This document shows, in pieces, positions 47,198 to 56,667 of a stretch of DNA of 64,000 nt; the first letter of the stretch is position 1; each line of letters opens with the position of its first letter. A model generated the notes under the pieces. That model searched no databases and was not told the DNA's origin. It saw only the letters and a program-made list of their open reading frames with translations. Source of the DNA: Marinifilum caeruleilacunae (lineage in GTDB: Bacteria > Bacteroidota > Bacteroidia > Bacteroidales > Marinifilaceae); NCBI RefSeq assembly GCF_013141825.1, contig NZ_RZNH01000017.1:1-64000 (forward strand), in the 5' to 3' direction. Position numbers and translations under genes: made by a program.

Positions 47198-47695
47198 ATG
47201 AAAAAAGTAGAAATTATTGTAATTATAGGAGTATTAACTGGTTTGTTATTCAAATATCTTGAATTAGCATATGCAGGAATAATTCTCTCTGTTTCAATTC
47301 ACATTTTAGCCGTATTTTACTTTTTATTTTATTTAAACAGCAAAGATCCATTATCAAATAAAATCAGAAAGTTAATCGTTAAAAATGATGTAAAAGCATC
47401 GCTTGAAACAATGATTTCCAGTTATGCTCTGCCCTTATTATTAATCTCGGTATTGTTTAAATTGATGCATTATCCTTATGCTAGTCTTCTTTTTAATATT
47501 GGCATAACAGCTTGTTCTCTTGCATTAATTATCACATTCATTAAATATCAAAAAAACAAGAGTTTATATTTAAAAAGCCTCCTACTCAGACTCATTATCA
47601 TTGGAGCGATAGGAATATTAACAACTCTTGTCCAGAATGATACACAGCCCGATTTGAGAGACTTAAATCCCGATAGGCTTGAGACTAAAAATTGA
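47198..47695 (+). CDS. Small four-to-five-segment membrane protein of unknown function
   Basis: A 165-residue hydrophobic protein with segments at about 5-19, 24-48, 71-91, 95-113 and 125-145. The stretch L-F-K-L-M-H-Y-P-Y-A-S-L-L-F-N-I-G recalls a motif found in GldL-like and other Bacteroidota membrane proteins, but the resemblance is weak. It follows the DUF4328 gene by 10 bases on the same strand and is probably co-transcribed. The C terminus is hydrophilic. No function assigned. Confidence 0.65.
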   Translation: MKKVEIIVIIGVLTGLLFKYLELAYAGIILSVSIHILAVFYFLFYLNSKDPLSNKIRKLIVKNDVKASLETMISSYALPLLLISVLFKLMHYPYASLLFNIGITACSLALIITFIKYQKNKSLYLKSLLLRLIIIGAIGILTTLVQNDTQPDLRDLNPDRLETKN

Positions 47696-47794
47696 GCCTC
47701 ACCTTATTTACTCTTAAGCAAAGTCAGTACTGATACAAATAAAAAGTCTTTAATTTCAGTTGTAAAAAGAATCTCAATAGAGGGATTTCAAACA

Positions 47795-47822
47795 AAAAGG
47801 AGCACCAAACGATGCTCCTTTT
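47795..47822. terminator. Bidirectional terminator between membrane-protein and flotillin genes
   Basis: AAAAGGAGCA and TGCTCCTTTT pair perfectly around an 8-base loop, usable from both strands, between converging genes. Confidence 0.8.
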
Positions 47823-47842
47823 CTTATGATTTAGAAATCTGC

Positions 47843-49264
47843 TTATTCCTCATCTTTGTTTTCCTGATCGGTAACATCTTCGAAATCTACAGTTTCCTTG
47901 TTTTCTTCTACCTTTTTCCCAAGATAAGTAGGCAATTCCATACCAGCCATTTTAAACAATTCTTCCATTGGAGGAATCGATCCCATCATGCCTTGCATAA
48001 AGTTCGCAGTTGATGTTTTACCATCCTTGCCGTTCCCATTTTCCCAAACAGTAACCTTATCAATCTTGATGTTCTTAATTGCTTCAACCTGGGTAGAAAC
48101 CAGTTCTGGCAATTTGTCTGCAATCATTAACATTACAGCATCTTTAGCATCGTCACCGGCTGCATTCACAATCTTATCGAAACCTTCAGCTTGCTTACTC
48201 AAAATCTCGTAGATCCCTTTCGCTTCTGCTTCCATCTTCATGTAAATTGCATCTGCCTCCCCTTTCGCATGACGACGAGTTTGTTCCGCAATCGCTTCTG
48301 CAGCAATCTCAATCTTTTCTTTATCGATTTGTGCAGGTACAACGATATCTGCTGTCTGCGATGCTTTATCACGAATTGCACGGGCAGCCTCGGCTTTTTG
48401 CTCAGCCGAATACGCTTCCTCTAATGCTCGTGCCGAAGCAACTTTCTCTGCTGCAACTGCCAATCGTTCAGCTTCTGCTTCTTTCTCACGTCTGTCTGCA
48501 TCAGAGTTTGCAACCGTAATTTTAGCGGTATTCTCCCCTTCAACAGCCGAAGCATCTGCAGCAGCTACCTGTACACGTTGCTCTTGCAATGCATTTGCCT
48601 CACCAATGGAACCATCACGGTTTTTCTCAGCTACGCTCTTCTTCGCGTCATTAATCGCTTTTGCAGCAGCTTCCTTACCCAAAGCTTCGATATATCCCGA
48701 TTCATCGTTGATATCCGTTACGTTTACGTTGATCAGCTTCAAACCAATCTTCTTCAATTCCGCCTCTACATTAGATGATACAGCAGCAAGGAACTTATCA
48801 CGGTTGCTGTTAATCTCCTCGATATCCATGGTAGCCACAACCAAACGCAACTGACCAAAAATGATATCTTTTGCAAGATTACTGATATCTACCTGCGATA
48901 ATCCCAGAAGACGCTCAGCAGCATTGGTCATTACGCCAGATTCTGTTGAAACACCTACAGTAAATCTCGAAGGCACATCAACACGAATGTTCTGCTTACT
49001 CAAAGCATTTGTCAGGTTAATTTCGATCGAAATTGGTGTAAGATCAAGGAAAGCATAATCCTGAATGATTGGCCATACAAATGCCGCACCACCATGAATA
49101 CACTTGGCCGAGCGCGATTCTGCGCCACCACCTTTTCCTACTTTACCGTACACAACCAATACCCGGTCGGACGGACAGCGCTTGTATCTCTTAAAGAAGG
49201 ATACAATAAGGACAAATACGAATATTACTGCAGCAGTAATTAAAAGAACTATATATTCTCCCAT
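47843..49264 (-). CDS. Flotillin-like SPFH protein
   Basis: A membrane-scaffold protein of 473 residues. It has an N-terminal membrane segment (residues 4-23), an SPFH/band-7 domain (about 30-210), then a long Ala/Glu-rich coiled coil (about 210-360) with many E-A-E-A-type repeats, and a variable acidic tail ending D-Q-E-N-K-D-E-E. It resembles YqiK/FloT flotillins that organise membrane microdomains. It lies 41 bases downstream of an NfeD-like gene, the classical partner. The A/E repeats are natural to the coiled coil and not a tandem-repeat expansion. Confidence 0.92.
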   Translation of the reverse strand: MGEYIVLLITAAVIFVFVLIVSFFKRYKRCPSDRVLVVYGKVGKGGGAESRSAKCIHGGAAFVWPIIQDYAFLDLTPISIEINLTNALSKQNIRVDVPSRFTVGVSTESGVMTNAAERLLGLSQVDISNLAKDIIFGQLRLVVATMDIEEINSNRDKFLAAVSSNVEAELKKIGLKLINVNVTDINDESGYIEALGKEAAAKAINDAKKSVAEKNRDGSIGEANALQEQRVQVAAADASAVEGENTAKITVANSDADRREKEAEAERLAVAAEKVASARALEEAYSAEQKAEAARAIRDKASQTADIVVPAQIDKEKIEIAAEAIAEQTRRHAKGEADAIYMKMEAEAKGIYEILSKQAEGFDKIVNAAGDDAKDAVMLMIADKLPELVSTQVEAIKNIKIDKVTVWENGNGKDGKTSTANFMQGMMGSIPPMEELFKMAGMELPTYLGKKVEENKETVDFEDVTDQENKDEE

Positions 49265-49305
49265 AATGTTTTGTTATTTAATAGGGTTTAACGTTTATAA
49301 ATTGA

Positions 49306-49890
49306 TTATCCGATTGGGTATACAACCAAAATTTGATCGTTTAGAATTTCGATAACTTCAACTACAGCACCGGTTTTAATGTCTTTTTCGGCGTCGGTTA
49401 TTGCGTCGAGTGTTTGTAATCCTTGTACCTGAATTTGAATTTTACCCATGCCTTTTCTTGAAGCCGGGATGGTGAGGTAGACATTGCCAACTTTACCAAT
49501 GGCATTGTTTAGATTTAGGGTTCCTTCTTCGGTAAGTTTTCCCATAAAATACATGATTGAGGCCATAATAACCATCATAATCAGACCTGCGATGGTGGCA
49601 ATAAAAGTTGCCAGTCCTGGGCCAAACCCCATGTGCAGACAGATAATTCCGGTCCAACCAAAAATGGTAAAAAATGCTATCAGGTTCTTTAATGTCAGAA
49701 ACTGAAAGTCGATTCCTGTATCTCCCGACACATCTGCATCTCCATCGGCTGCAACATCATCAACATCACCCCCTAAAAAGGTCATCACCATTTGAATGAG
49801 AAACAGCACTGAAAATGGAACGGAGATCCCCCAGTATATCTTTTCAACGATATCCATGGCAGTCCACCAATCAGAAATTTGTAGTATCAT
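49306..49890 (-). CDS. NfeD-like membrane protein
   Basis: A 194-residue partner of flotillin. Three hydrophobic segments (about residues 20-40, 70-90, 93-116) precede a C-terminal OB-fold NfeD domain with N-A-I-G-K-V-G-N-V-Y-L-T-I-P and G-A-V-V-E-V-I-E-I-L-N-D-Q-I-L-V-V. Between the first two segments is an Asp-rich loop (G-G-D-V-D-D-V-A-A-D-G-D-A-D). The start could also be Met12. NfeD-flotillin pairs are widespread and act at the inner membrane in membrane homeostasis. It is the first gene of the two-gene operon. Confidence 0.87.
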   Translation of the reverse strand: MILQISDWWTAMDIVEKIYWGISVPFSVLFLIQMVMTFLGGDVDDVAADGDADVSGDTGIDFQFLTLKNLIAFFTIFGWTGIICLHMGFGPGLATFIATIAGLIMMVIMASIMYFMGKLTEEGTLNLNNAIGKVGNVYLTIPASRKGMGKIQIQVQGLQTLDAITDAEKDIKTGAVVEVIEILNDQILVVYPIG

Positions 49891-50055
49891 AATTATTGAT
49901 TTTGATTTGATCTAAAATAACAAGAATTATTGACCTAACAGTGATTATGCTTAGCTGTTTTTTGCTTTTTAGTTGTATTCTAAATTTCACATGTTTTTTG
50001 CTTTTTTTTAAGGGATAAAATGATCTTGCCAAAACCCAGCCTTCATAACAACAAA

Positions 50056-50082
50056 AAGAGGCCACCAAACTGGCAGCCTCTT
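50056..50082 (-). terminator. Terminator of the M16 peptidase gene
   Basis: AAGAGGC pairs with GCCTCTT, with CCA and TGG extending the stem after a 2-base internal loop. Minus-strand TTTTTG follows. Confidence 0.65.
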
Positions 50083-50111
50083 CTATTATTTTAAAAGTGA
50101 AGTCGGAAATC

Positions 50112-52934
50112 TTATTGTTTTGGTGACATTACCACCTCAACTTTTCCTGGTTTTGTAAAGTATTTCTTAGCAAACTTCTCTACTTTTTCTTTGCTGATCG
50201 AATTGATCATTTTTTCGTAGTCTTCAACAGACATCACGCTTTCGTCGTATCTGTAGTAACGATTAATTGCATTGATCCAATAACCATTCTTACGAAGATT
50301 TTCCTGGTATTCCTTCACAAAGTTTTTCTTGGCTTCAACCAGGTCATCCTCTTTAATTCCCTTGGTAAACAGCGCCTGAATTTCATCGTACACAATTCCT
50401 TTCAACTTGTCTGCTTTAGCAGGATCAGTATCGAAACGAACAATTAAATTGTATTCTTCGCGAGGGAATTTATCTACATAAGCTCTAACACCTACACCAT
50501 AAGTTCCACCTTCTTGTTCGCGAATTACATCGGTATATCTTTTATCCAACAATTCAGAAACAACATTCATCATAATACGATTCTCTCTTGTGTATTTGAT
50601 ATCACCGTGAAGGTCGATGTGAATGGTAGTTTTAGGCGTTTCCATTGCTCTTGAAAAATGGTTGTAAGTATCTTTTTCAGGATAATCTACTCCATTGTCT
50701 TTCCAGTTTTCTTCACGATCGATATCCTTAATGCTTCCAATGTATGTTTCAATCATTGGTTTTGCTTTCGCGATATCAATATTACCTACAAATACAAAGG
50801 TAAAGTCGCTTGCATCCACAAATCTTTCCTGGTATACTCGTTTCATGGTTTCAAGATCCAAACTTTCAATCATTTTGGTGTTGAACAAGATGGTTCTTGG
50901 GTGATGATCGGTTGTTGTAGTTGAAACAGAATCTCTAAATGCTTTATTTACATCGGTTCCCATATTTGCCACATAAGCCTTGTATCTTCCTTTTAATGCA
51001 GTAAAAGCATCATTATCGAAGCGAGGCGCTACAAAATACATGTGCAACAATTGAAGCATGGTTTCAAAATCCTTAACCGACGAATTTCCATTAAATCCTT
51101 CGCTTAATTCGCTGATATAAGGAGCAACACGCACCGATTTACCCGTTAATAACTTTTGAAGACTTGTTTGGTCGAATTTGCCCAATCCAAAGTTTGCGAT
51201 GAATCCACCGGCCATTTCTGCTGAAGCAAGATCTTCAACTGCATAAAGTGAATTACCACCTGTACTGAAGGCTTGCATGCGAATTTCATTCTCTTTAAAA
51301 TCGGTCTTTTTCACAACAACTTTTGCACCATTAGCCAAAGTCCATTCTGTAGCTTCAAATGCATCAAGTTTTGCTTCTTTACTTACATTTCCGGCTTTAG
51401 GAGTTTCAGCAATTAAAGGTTCGGTAATTACCTTATCAACGTAAGGTTTTAATTCAGCCTTTTTCACCTTATCAACAACGGCTAATAGTTGTTCTTCGCT
51501 TGGCAGTTCTACACCTTCTTTTTCTGGAGCAGTAAAGGTAATTATGATATTCTCTTTGGTCATCCACTTTTTAGAGAATGCATTCACTTCCTCAGCTGTA
51601 ATACCTGGCAACAATTTTTTCATTGCTTCGAACTCGAATTCGATACCTGGAGCTGGTTCGTTTACCAAATAATGTCTTGTATAACCTCGCACCAAACGGT
51701 CGTTATTTTGCTTGTTACGATCTTTATATTGCTTTTCAACCCTGCTCAACATTTCGGTTTTAGCTCTTTCCAACTCAGTTGCTACAACGCCATGTTTGTT
51801 GGCTCTTTCAATCTCCTTAAGGAAGGTTTCAATACCCCCAAGCAAATTGTCTTCTTTCAATGTAACACTATTGTGATATACATCCATTTTACGAGCACGG
51901 TTGTAATATGCTCCAAATGCATTAATAAAGGGCGCATTTCCTTTCTGAAGCAGTTCATTTAAACGATTACCCAAAATGCTGGAATGCAAATTCTCGATAA
52001 TTGAATTGCGATAGTACTGCAAGTTTTTCTCCTTAAAAGGAGTTGCTTTGTGCTTGTAGAAAATATCGAATTTGTAGTTGCTAACTTCCGGATCGGTAAT
52101 AATTCCTACAATTGCCTCTTTGTTACCAGGAACATCGTAATATACTCTTTCCTTTGGATTTTCAACTGCAGGAATATGAGCAAACATTTCTTTGATTTTC
52201 TGTTCAAACTTCTCAGCGTCAATATCTCCTACAACAATAATTGCCTGAAGGTCTGTACGATACCAATCGTGATAAAAATCGCGAATTACCTTGTGATCGA
52301 AGTTATTAATCACATCAAGGCTACCAATCACATCGCGTTTCGCATACTTTGAACCTTTGTAAATTACTTTACTTTGCTCCAAATAAGCACGCATACCACC
52401 CGATCTTCTGGTTCTCCACTCTTCGCGAATTACGCCACGTTCACTATCAATTTCTTCTCCTTCAAGGCTAAGATAATTCGACCAATCGTGCAATACCAAT
52501 AGTGCCGAATCCAAAAGATTCTCGTTCGAGGTTGGAATATTACTTAAATTGTAAACCGTTTCGTCAACATTGGTATAGGCATTAATATTACGTCCAAATG
52601 CAACACCATATTTTTCAAGGTAATTCAGCACACCTTTTCCTGGAAAATTTTCTGTTCCATTAAAGGCCATATGCTCTAAAAAGTGAGCCAATCCATTCTG
52701 ATCGTCATTTTCGAGAATTGCACCTACATTCTGCACAATATAAAAACTCGCACGATCCTTTGGTTCTTCGTTATGCCTTACATAATAAGTAAGTCCATTC
52801 TCTAGTTTTCCGGTTCTGACATTAGGGTCTAAGGGCAATTCAGAACTTCCATTTTTTTGAGCAGACAGCATTGCTGTTCCTGCCAGGAGTAAAGTACCGC
52901 AAAGCGTGGCTTTACCGAGTAAATTTTTAATCAT
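50112..52934 (-). CDS. M16 family zinc peptidase (pitrilysin-like), two-domain
   Basis: A zinc peptidase of 940 residues with a signal peptide ending M-L-S-A-Q. The inverted zinc motif is H84-F-L-E87-H88 in G-L-A-H-F-L-E-H-M-A-F-N-G-T. The third ligand is expected in the E-G-E-E-I-D-S-E-R region about 75 residues later. The C-terminal half is a second, catalytically inactive M16 repeat (G-G-N-S-L-Y-A-V onward). Such single-chain M16 proteins degrade small proteins and peptides in the periplasm. It is monocistronic, with a terminator 30 bases past its stop. Confidence 0.92.
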   Translation of the reverse strand: MIKNLLGKATLCGTLLLAGTAMLSAQKNGSSELPLDPNVRTGKLENGLTYYVRHNEEPKDRASFYIVQNVGAILENDDQNGLAHFLEHMAFNGTENFPGKGVLNYLEKYGVAFGRNINAYTNVDETVYNLSNIPTSNENLLDSALLVLHDWSNYLSLEGEEIDSERGVIREEWRTRRSGGMRAYLEQSKVIYKGSKYAKRDVIGSLDVINNFDHKVIRDFYHDWYRTDLQAIIVVGDIDAEKFEQKIKEMFAHIPAVENPKERVYYDVPGNKEAIVGIITDPEVSNYKFDIFYKHKATPFKEKNLQYYRNSIIENLHSSILGNRLNELLQKGNAPFINAFGAYYNRARKMDVYHNSVTLKEDNLLGGIETFLKEIERANKHGVVATELERAKTEMLSRVEKQYKDRNKQNNDRLVRGYTRHYLVNEPAPGIEFEFEAMKKLLPGITAEEVNAFSKKWMTKENIIITFTAPEKEGVELPSEEQLLAVVDKVKKAELKPYVDKVITEPLIAETPKAGNVSKEAKLDAFEATEWTLANGAKVVVKKTDFKENEIRMQAFSTGGNSLYAVEDLASAEMAGGFIANFGLGKFDQTSLQKLLTGKSVRVAPYISELSEGFNGNSSVKDFETMLQLLHMYFVAPRFDNDAFTALKGRYKAYVANMGTDVNKAFRDSVSTTTTDHHPRTILFNTKMIESLDLETMKRVYQERFVDASDFTFVFVGNIDIAKAKPMIETYIGSIKDIDREENWKDNGVDYPEKDTYNHFSRAMETPKTTIHIDLHGDIKYTRENRIMMNVVSELLDKRYTDVIREQEGGTYGVGVRAYVDKFPREEYNLIVRFDTDPAKADKLKGIVYDEIQALFTKGIKEDDLVEAKKNFVKEYQENLRKNGYWINAINRYYRYDESVMSVEDYEKMINSISKEKVEKFAKKYFTKPGKVEVVMSPKQ

Positions 52935-53263
52935 CTAATTTCTGTTTTGGTGATTTGATTAAATATGAATATACAACATAAGTGTAATCCTTTCCTAAAA
53001 TAACGAAACATATGGTTATTTAACAATTATCTTTACATTTTTTAACGCTTTACAGAAACTTAATTTCACGCTTACCTCCTCGATTCAAACACCTTTAAAC
53101 CTGCCTGTTTTACATAGAAAAGCAGTTGCTACTTTTACTTTTTAATACCTGTAATTAAGGATAATATATACCTGTTCTAAATTAATATGTCAAACAATTT
53201 AGAATTTATTACAAAAAAAAGGAGCATCAACACTGATGCTCCTTCAAAATATATAAATGAATC
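52935..53263. other. Intergenic region between M16 and S41 peptidase genes
   Basis: These 329 A/T-rich bases hold the terminator of the S41 gene at 53213-53242 and should hold the promoter of the M16 gene. I found no clear TAnnTTTG on the minus strand (closest is TATGTTTC) and no gene. Confidence 0.55.
53213..53242 (-). terminator. Terminator of the S41 peptidase gene
   Basis: GGAGCATCA pairs with TGATGCTCC around a 4-base loop. On the minus strand eight T follow. Confidence 0.85.
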
Positions 53264-56200
53264 TTATTTGATATCTTCTTCAATCCATTCCGACCTGTTT
53301 GGATCGGCTGGTGGTGTTACTTTTTTCTTTGCTGGTCGACTTTCCAGTTCTTTCATTAATTCCTCAACGGCACGTTTAACACAAGGATCAATTCCTTTCG
53401 CTACCAAATGAGGCTCATCATAAACTTCAATATCAGGATAAACACCAATACCTTCAATAATCCAGTTTTGGTTTTCGTCGAAAATACCAAAGCGAGGAAC
53501 AGCAATGTATCCGCCATCAACAAGTCCGGCATTGCCCGACATTCCTACTAATCCTCCCCAGGTACGGGTTCCGATAAGCTTACCCAAGCCTTTTTTACGG
53601 AAGAAATATGGGAATGCATCGCCGCCAGAAGAGGAGTAATGATTAATTAGCATAGCCTTTGGTCCATCATGAGCTACTCCAGGAGTTTTCCACGGTTCTA
53701 ATCCACGCAAGTGCCAGTAAGAAAGCACATCGCGATCTAGTAAGTCTGCCATATGATCTGGAATAAATCCTCCTCCATTGTACCTGTCATCAATAATCAA
53801 TGCTTCCTTATCGTGATAAGCATACATTCCGCGGTGCAATTCACGATTTCCTTCGACAGCCGTATTCGGAACATGAATGTATCCAATTTTTCCTCCCGAT
53901 AATTTTTCAACCATAGCACGACGTTCGTTCACCCAATCAAGGTAAAGCAATTCCATTTCGCTGGCAATTGGTTTAATGGTATAGGTCTTTGCTCCTTCGG
54001 TTCCCGGCTTAGTGTTCACCGTAATTTCTACTCTCTTTCCAACTGTATTTTCAAGATATAGATAAGGATTTACCTTTGTCGTTACATCCTTGCCGTTGAT
54101 CTTGATTAAATACATTCCTTCTTTCACATCCACACCTTGTTCGGTTAATGGAGAGCGTCGACTTGGGTTCCAGTTTTCACCATCGAAAATTTTAGAAATG
54201 ATGTATCTTTTATTTGCCAGATCAGCTTTTAATTTGGCACCCAGTAATCCTGTTTGTACTCTTTTTACCTTCTCGAAATCGCCATAATTCACATAAGCAT
54301 GCCCGGTGTTGGTTTCCGAGATAATCTCACCCAGGATATAATCCAAATCGGCACGGTGACTTACATCCTGAATCATTGGTTCGTAATCGGCCTTAATTTT
54401 GGCCCAATCAACACCATGAATGTTTTCCACATAGAAGTAATCTCTGAAAATTCTCCAACCATCGGTATAGATTTGCTTCCACTCTTTAACAGGATCAATC
54501 TTCATTTCCATATCATCAAGATCCAAAGCTCCTGCTTTAGCAGCCTGGCCTTTCGATAGGTCTGTAATTCCGTATGTAGAACCCGAACGGTACATGATTT
54601 TCTTACCGTTTCCTGTTAATTCGTATGAAGAAACAGACTTTAAGATTACCTCATCCTTTTCTTTTTTCAGAAGATAATGATGCAAACTGCCACCGGTTCT
54701 ATATAAGATTCCATCATCGGTAGCTTCCAATGCGCTATAGTTTCCTGATGATAACGGGAATGCAGTAATTCTATCATTGATCCCATCAAAATCGATTTTC
54801 ACTTTTAGCTTTTTCTCTTCGGAAGTATTTGTTTTTCCTTTTTTCTTCGATTTCGCTTCTTCTTTTACCTCTTCCTTGTACTCCTCTACATCGTTCTTTA
54901 ATGGGAACAATTTTGGACCATTGGCTTGCAAAGCCATTGCATAAATGCGAGTTGCATTATTGTAAAGGTAGTTGAATTCGAAGCTTGAAAAATCGAGGTT
55001 GAAATCACGATTTGAGAAGAAGAAAATGAAGTTTCCATCTTTTGAGAATACAGGTGATGAATCGCTGAAGGTATCATTGGTTAAGGCATACTTTTTTCCT
55101 GTAGAGATTTGATATACCCAAATGGCACCTTGTCCGTTAGAACTGTCTTTTACATAGGCAATCCAATCGGAATCCGGTGAAACCGAAAAATCTCTGATTT
55201 CATTTCTCTCTGCCTGATCAACCACTTTGATTACACCACTTGCAACATCAAGTAATTTTAATTTCAAACTGCGATCGAAGAATAACATGTGCTTGCTATC
55301 CTTTGTCCATATTGGCTGATACATCCACGACGAAGATCCTTTGGTAATTTGTTTTGCCTTTGCACCTTCTTTGTTCTCTAACAAATACACTTCGTATTCT
55401 CCGGTAGCATCAGAATAGTACGAAATGTACTTCCCGTTTGGCGACCAGCTTGGCGACATTTCTCTTACACCTTGGGTTTGAGTTAAGTTAATGGTAGTTC
55501 CATTCTTTGCCGGCACAGAGAAAATATCTCCACGAGCATCGAATAAGGCACGTTTACCAGAAGGAGAAACTGTCCAGTTTTCAATAAATCCTTTTACATT
55601 TTTATAGAAAGGTAAAGTGTTTGGGTTATCGAAATTGATGTTTACAACCACACGTTTTTCTTCACCAGTTTCAAGGTTTAATTTGTAAATATGACCCCCA
55701 TTTTCGTATGCCAATTGTCCGTTTTCACCCGATGGCCACATCACATCAAAGTTCTTGTGATTGGTCATTTGAGTCAACTCTTTGCTGTCTACATCGTACT
55801 TGTAAATATTTAATTTTAAATCGCGATCGGAAGCAAAATAAATGGCATTCTTGTACCATGAAGGAATCTGATCGGAACCCACAAATTTGGTAATTCTCTC
55901 GGATTGATCATTCTCTAAATCGTAAATCCAAAGGTCGGCAGCACGTCCTCCTTTATACCTCTTCCAGGTACGGAATTCACGGCTAATCGGAGCAAAACAC
56001 ATTTTTGTTGCATCGGGTGAGAAAACACCAAATCCACCTTCCGGAATTTGAAGTTCTTCTTCCATTCCACCATCAATACCCACTTTAAAGTATTTACCAT
56101 TTCTCTCGCCAAAGGCAGTACGGTTCATACGTACCAAAATTGATTTGCTGTCTGGTGTCCAGTCCAAAACTACATTATCAAACCCACCACGTGGAGGCAT

Positions 56201-56542
56201 TAAGCCAACCGAATTGTAGTAAGTCAATTGTTTTGGTGTACCTCCGGTTGCAGGCATTACATACACTTGTCTGCTTCCCGAGTATTCGCCCGAAAAGGCA
56301 ATCCACTGTCCATCAGGAGAGATTTTAGGGAACAATTCCATTCCCATATGAGAGGTTAAACGTGTAGCATCACCACCATTGGCATTCACTGTCCAAATGT
56401 CGCCTGCATACACAAAGGCAATTAAATCTTTATTGATATCGGGATATCGCAATAATCGAACATCCTCTTTTGCCTGAGCATTCCAAAAAATGCTTATAAA
56501 AGCCAAACACAACAAGCTGGCTTTTAAACTGAATCTTAGCAT
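53264..56542 (-). CDS. Tricorn-like S41 peptidase
   Basis: A secreted serine protease of 1092 residues from ATG 56542; the open frame reaches 56644 but runs through the terminator of the GH97 gene. A signal peptide ends W-N-A-Q-A. Next are beta-propeller repeats of PD40/TolB type (for example P-K-I-S-P-D-G-Q-W-I-A-F-S-G, S-P-S-W-S-P-N-G-K-Y-I), a Tricorn C1-like helical region, a PDZ domain, and the S41 peptidase core. The nucleophile Ser lies in N-H-Y-S-S-S-G-G-D-A-F (about residue 972). A Lys/Glu-rich insertion (E-E-V-K-E-E-A-K-S-K-K-K-G-K, about residue 565) interrupts the second propeller. Periplasmic. It probably trims peptides; it has no obvious operon partner. Confidence 0.9.
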   Translation of the reverse strand: MLRFSLKASLLCLAFISIFWNAQAKEDVRLLRYPDINKDLIAFVYAGDIWTVNANGGDATRLTSHMGMELFPKISPDGQWIAFSGEYSGSRQVYVMPATGGTPKQLTYYNSVGLMPPRGGFDNVVLDWTPDSKSILVRMNRTAFGERNGKYFKVGIDGGMEEELQIPEGGFGVFSPDATKMCFAPISREFRTWKRYKGGRAADLWIYDLENDQSERITKFVGSDQIPSWYKNAIYFASDRDLKLNIYKYDVDSKELTQMTNHKNFDVMWPSGENGQLAYENGGHIYKLNLETGEEKRVVVNINFDNPNTLPFYKNVKGFIENWTVSPSGKRALFDARGDIFSVPAKNGTTINLTQTQGVREMSPSWSPNGKYISYYSDATGEYEVYLLENKEGAKAKQITKGSSSWMYQPIWTKDSKHMLFFDRSLKLKLLDVASGVIKVVDQAERNEIRDFSVSPDSDWIAYVKDSSNGQGAIWVYQISTGKKYALTNDTFSDSSPVFSKDGNFIFFFSNRDFNLDFSSFEFNYLYNNATRIYAMALQANGPKLFPLKNDVEEYKEEVKEEAKSKKKGKTNTSEEKKLKVKIDFDGINDRITAFPLSSGNYSALEATDDGILYRTGGSLHHYLLKKEKDEVILKSVSSYELTGNGKKIMYRSGSTYGITDLSKGQAAKAGALDLDDMEMKIDPVKEWKQIYTDGWRIFRDYFYVENIHGVDWAKIKADYEPMIQDVSHRADLDYILGEIISETNTGHAYVNYGDFEKVKRVQTGLLGAKLKADLANKRYIISKIFDGENWNPSRRSPLTEQGVDVKEGMYLIKINGKDVTTKVNPYLYLENTVGKRVEITVNTKPGTEGAKTYTIKPIASEMELLYLDWVNERRAMVEKLSGGKIGYIHVPNTAVEGNRELHRGMYAYHDKEALIIDDRYNGGGFIPDHMADLLDRDVLSYWHLRGLEPWKTPGVAHDGPKAMLINHYSSSGGDAFPYFFRKKGLGKLIGTRTWGGLVGMSGNAGLVDGGYIAVPRFGIFDENQNWIIEGIGVYPDIEVYDEPHLVAKGIDPCVKRAVEELMKELESRPAKKKVTPPADPNRSEWIEEDIK

Positions 56543-56616
56543 ATTATAAAAGTATTTGTGATTTGTAGGAAACAATTTTCCATGCATAGAAAATTGATGT
56601 AGTGAAGCTACAAAAA

Positions 56617-56646
56617 AAGTGGCATCCTTCGAGAAGAATGCCACTT
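56617..56646 (-). terminator. Terminator of the GH97 gene
   Basis: AAGTGGCAT pairs with ATGCCACTT, extended by TTC and GAA. It starts 21 bases past the GH97 stop and is followed on the minus strand by a T-run. Confidence 0.75.
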
Positions 56647-56667
56647 AAAATATTGTTAAAGTATGAA

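Noticed and set aside
48200-48640. Repetitive Ala/Glu-rich stretch in the flotillin gene as a DNA tandem repeat
   Set aside because: The period is irregular at the DNA level and is explained by the coiled coil of flotillins.
53264-56644. Longer N terminus of the S41 protease starting at 56644
   Set aside because: The extra 34 codons read through the GH97 terminator hairpin and precede a perfect signal peptide beginning at 56542.
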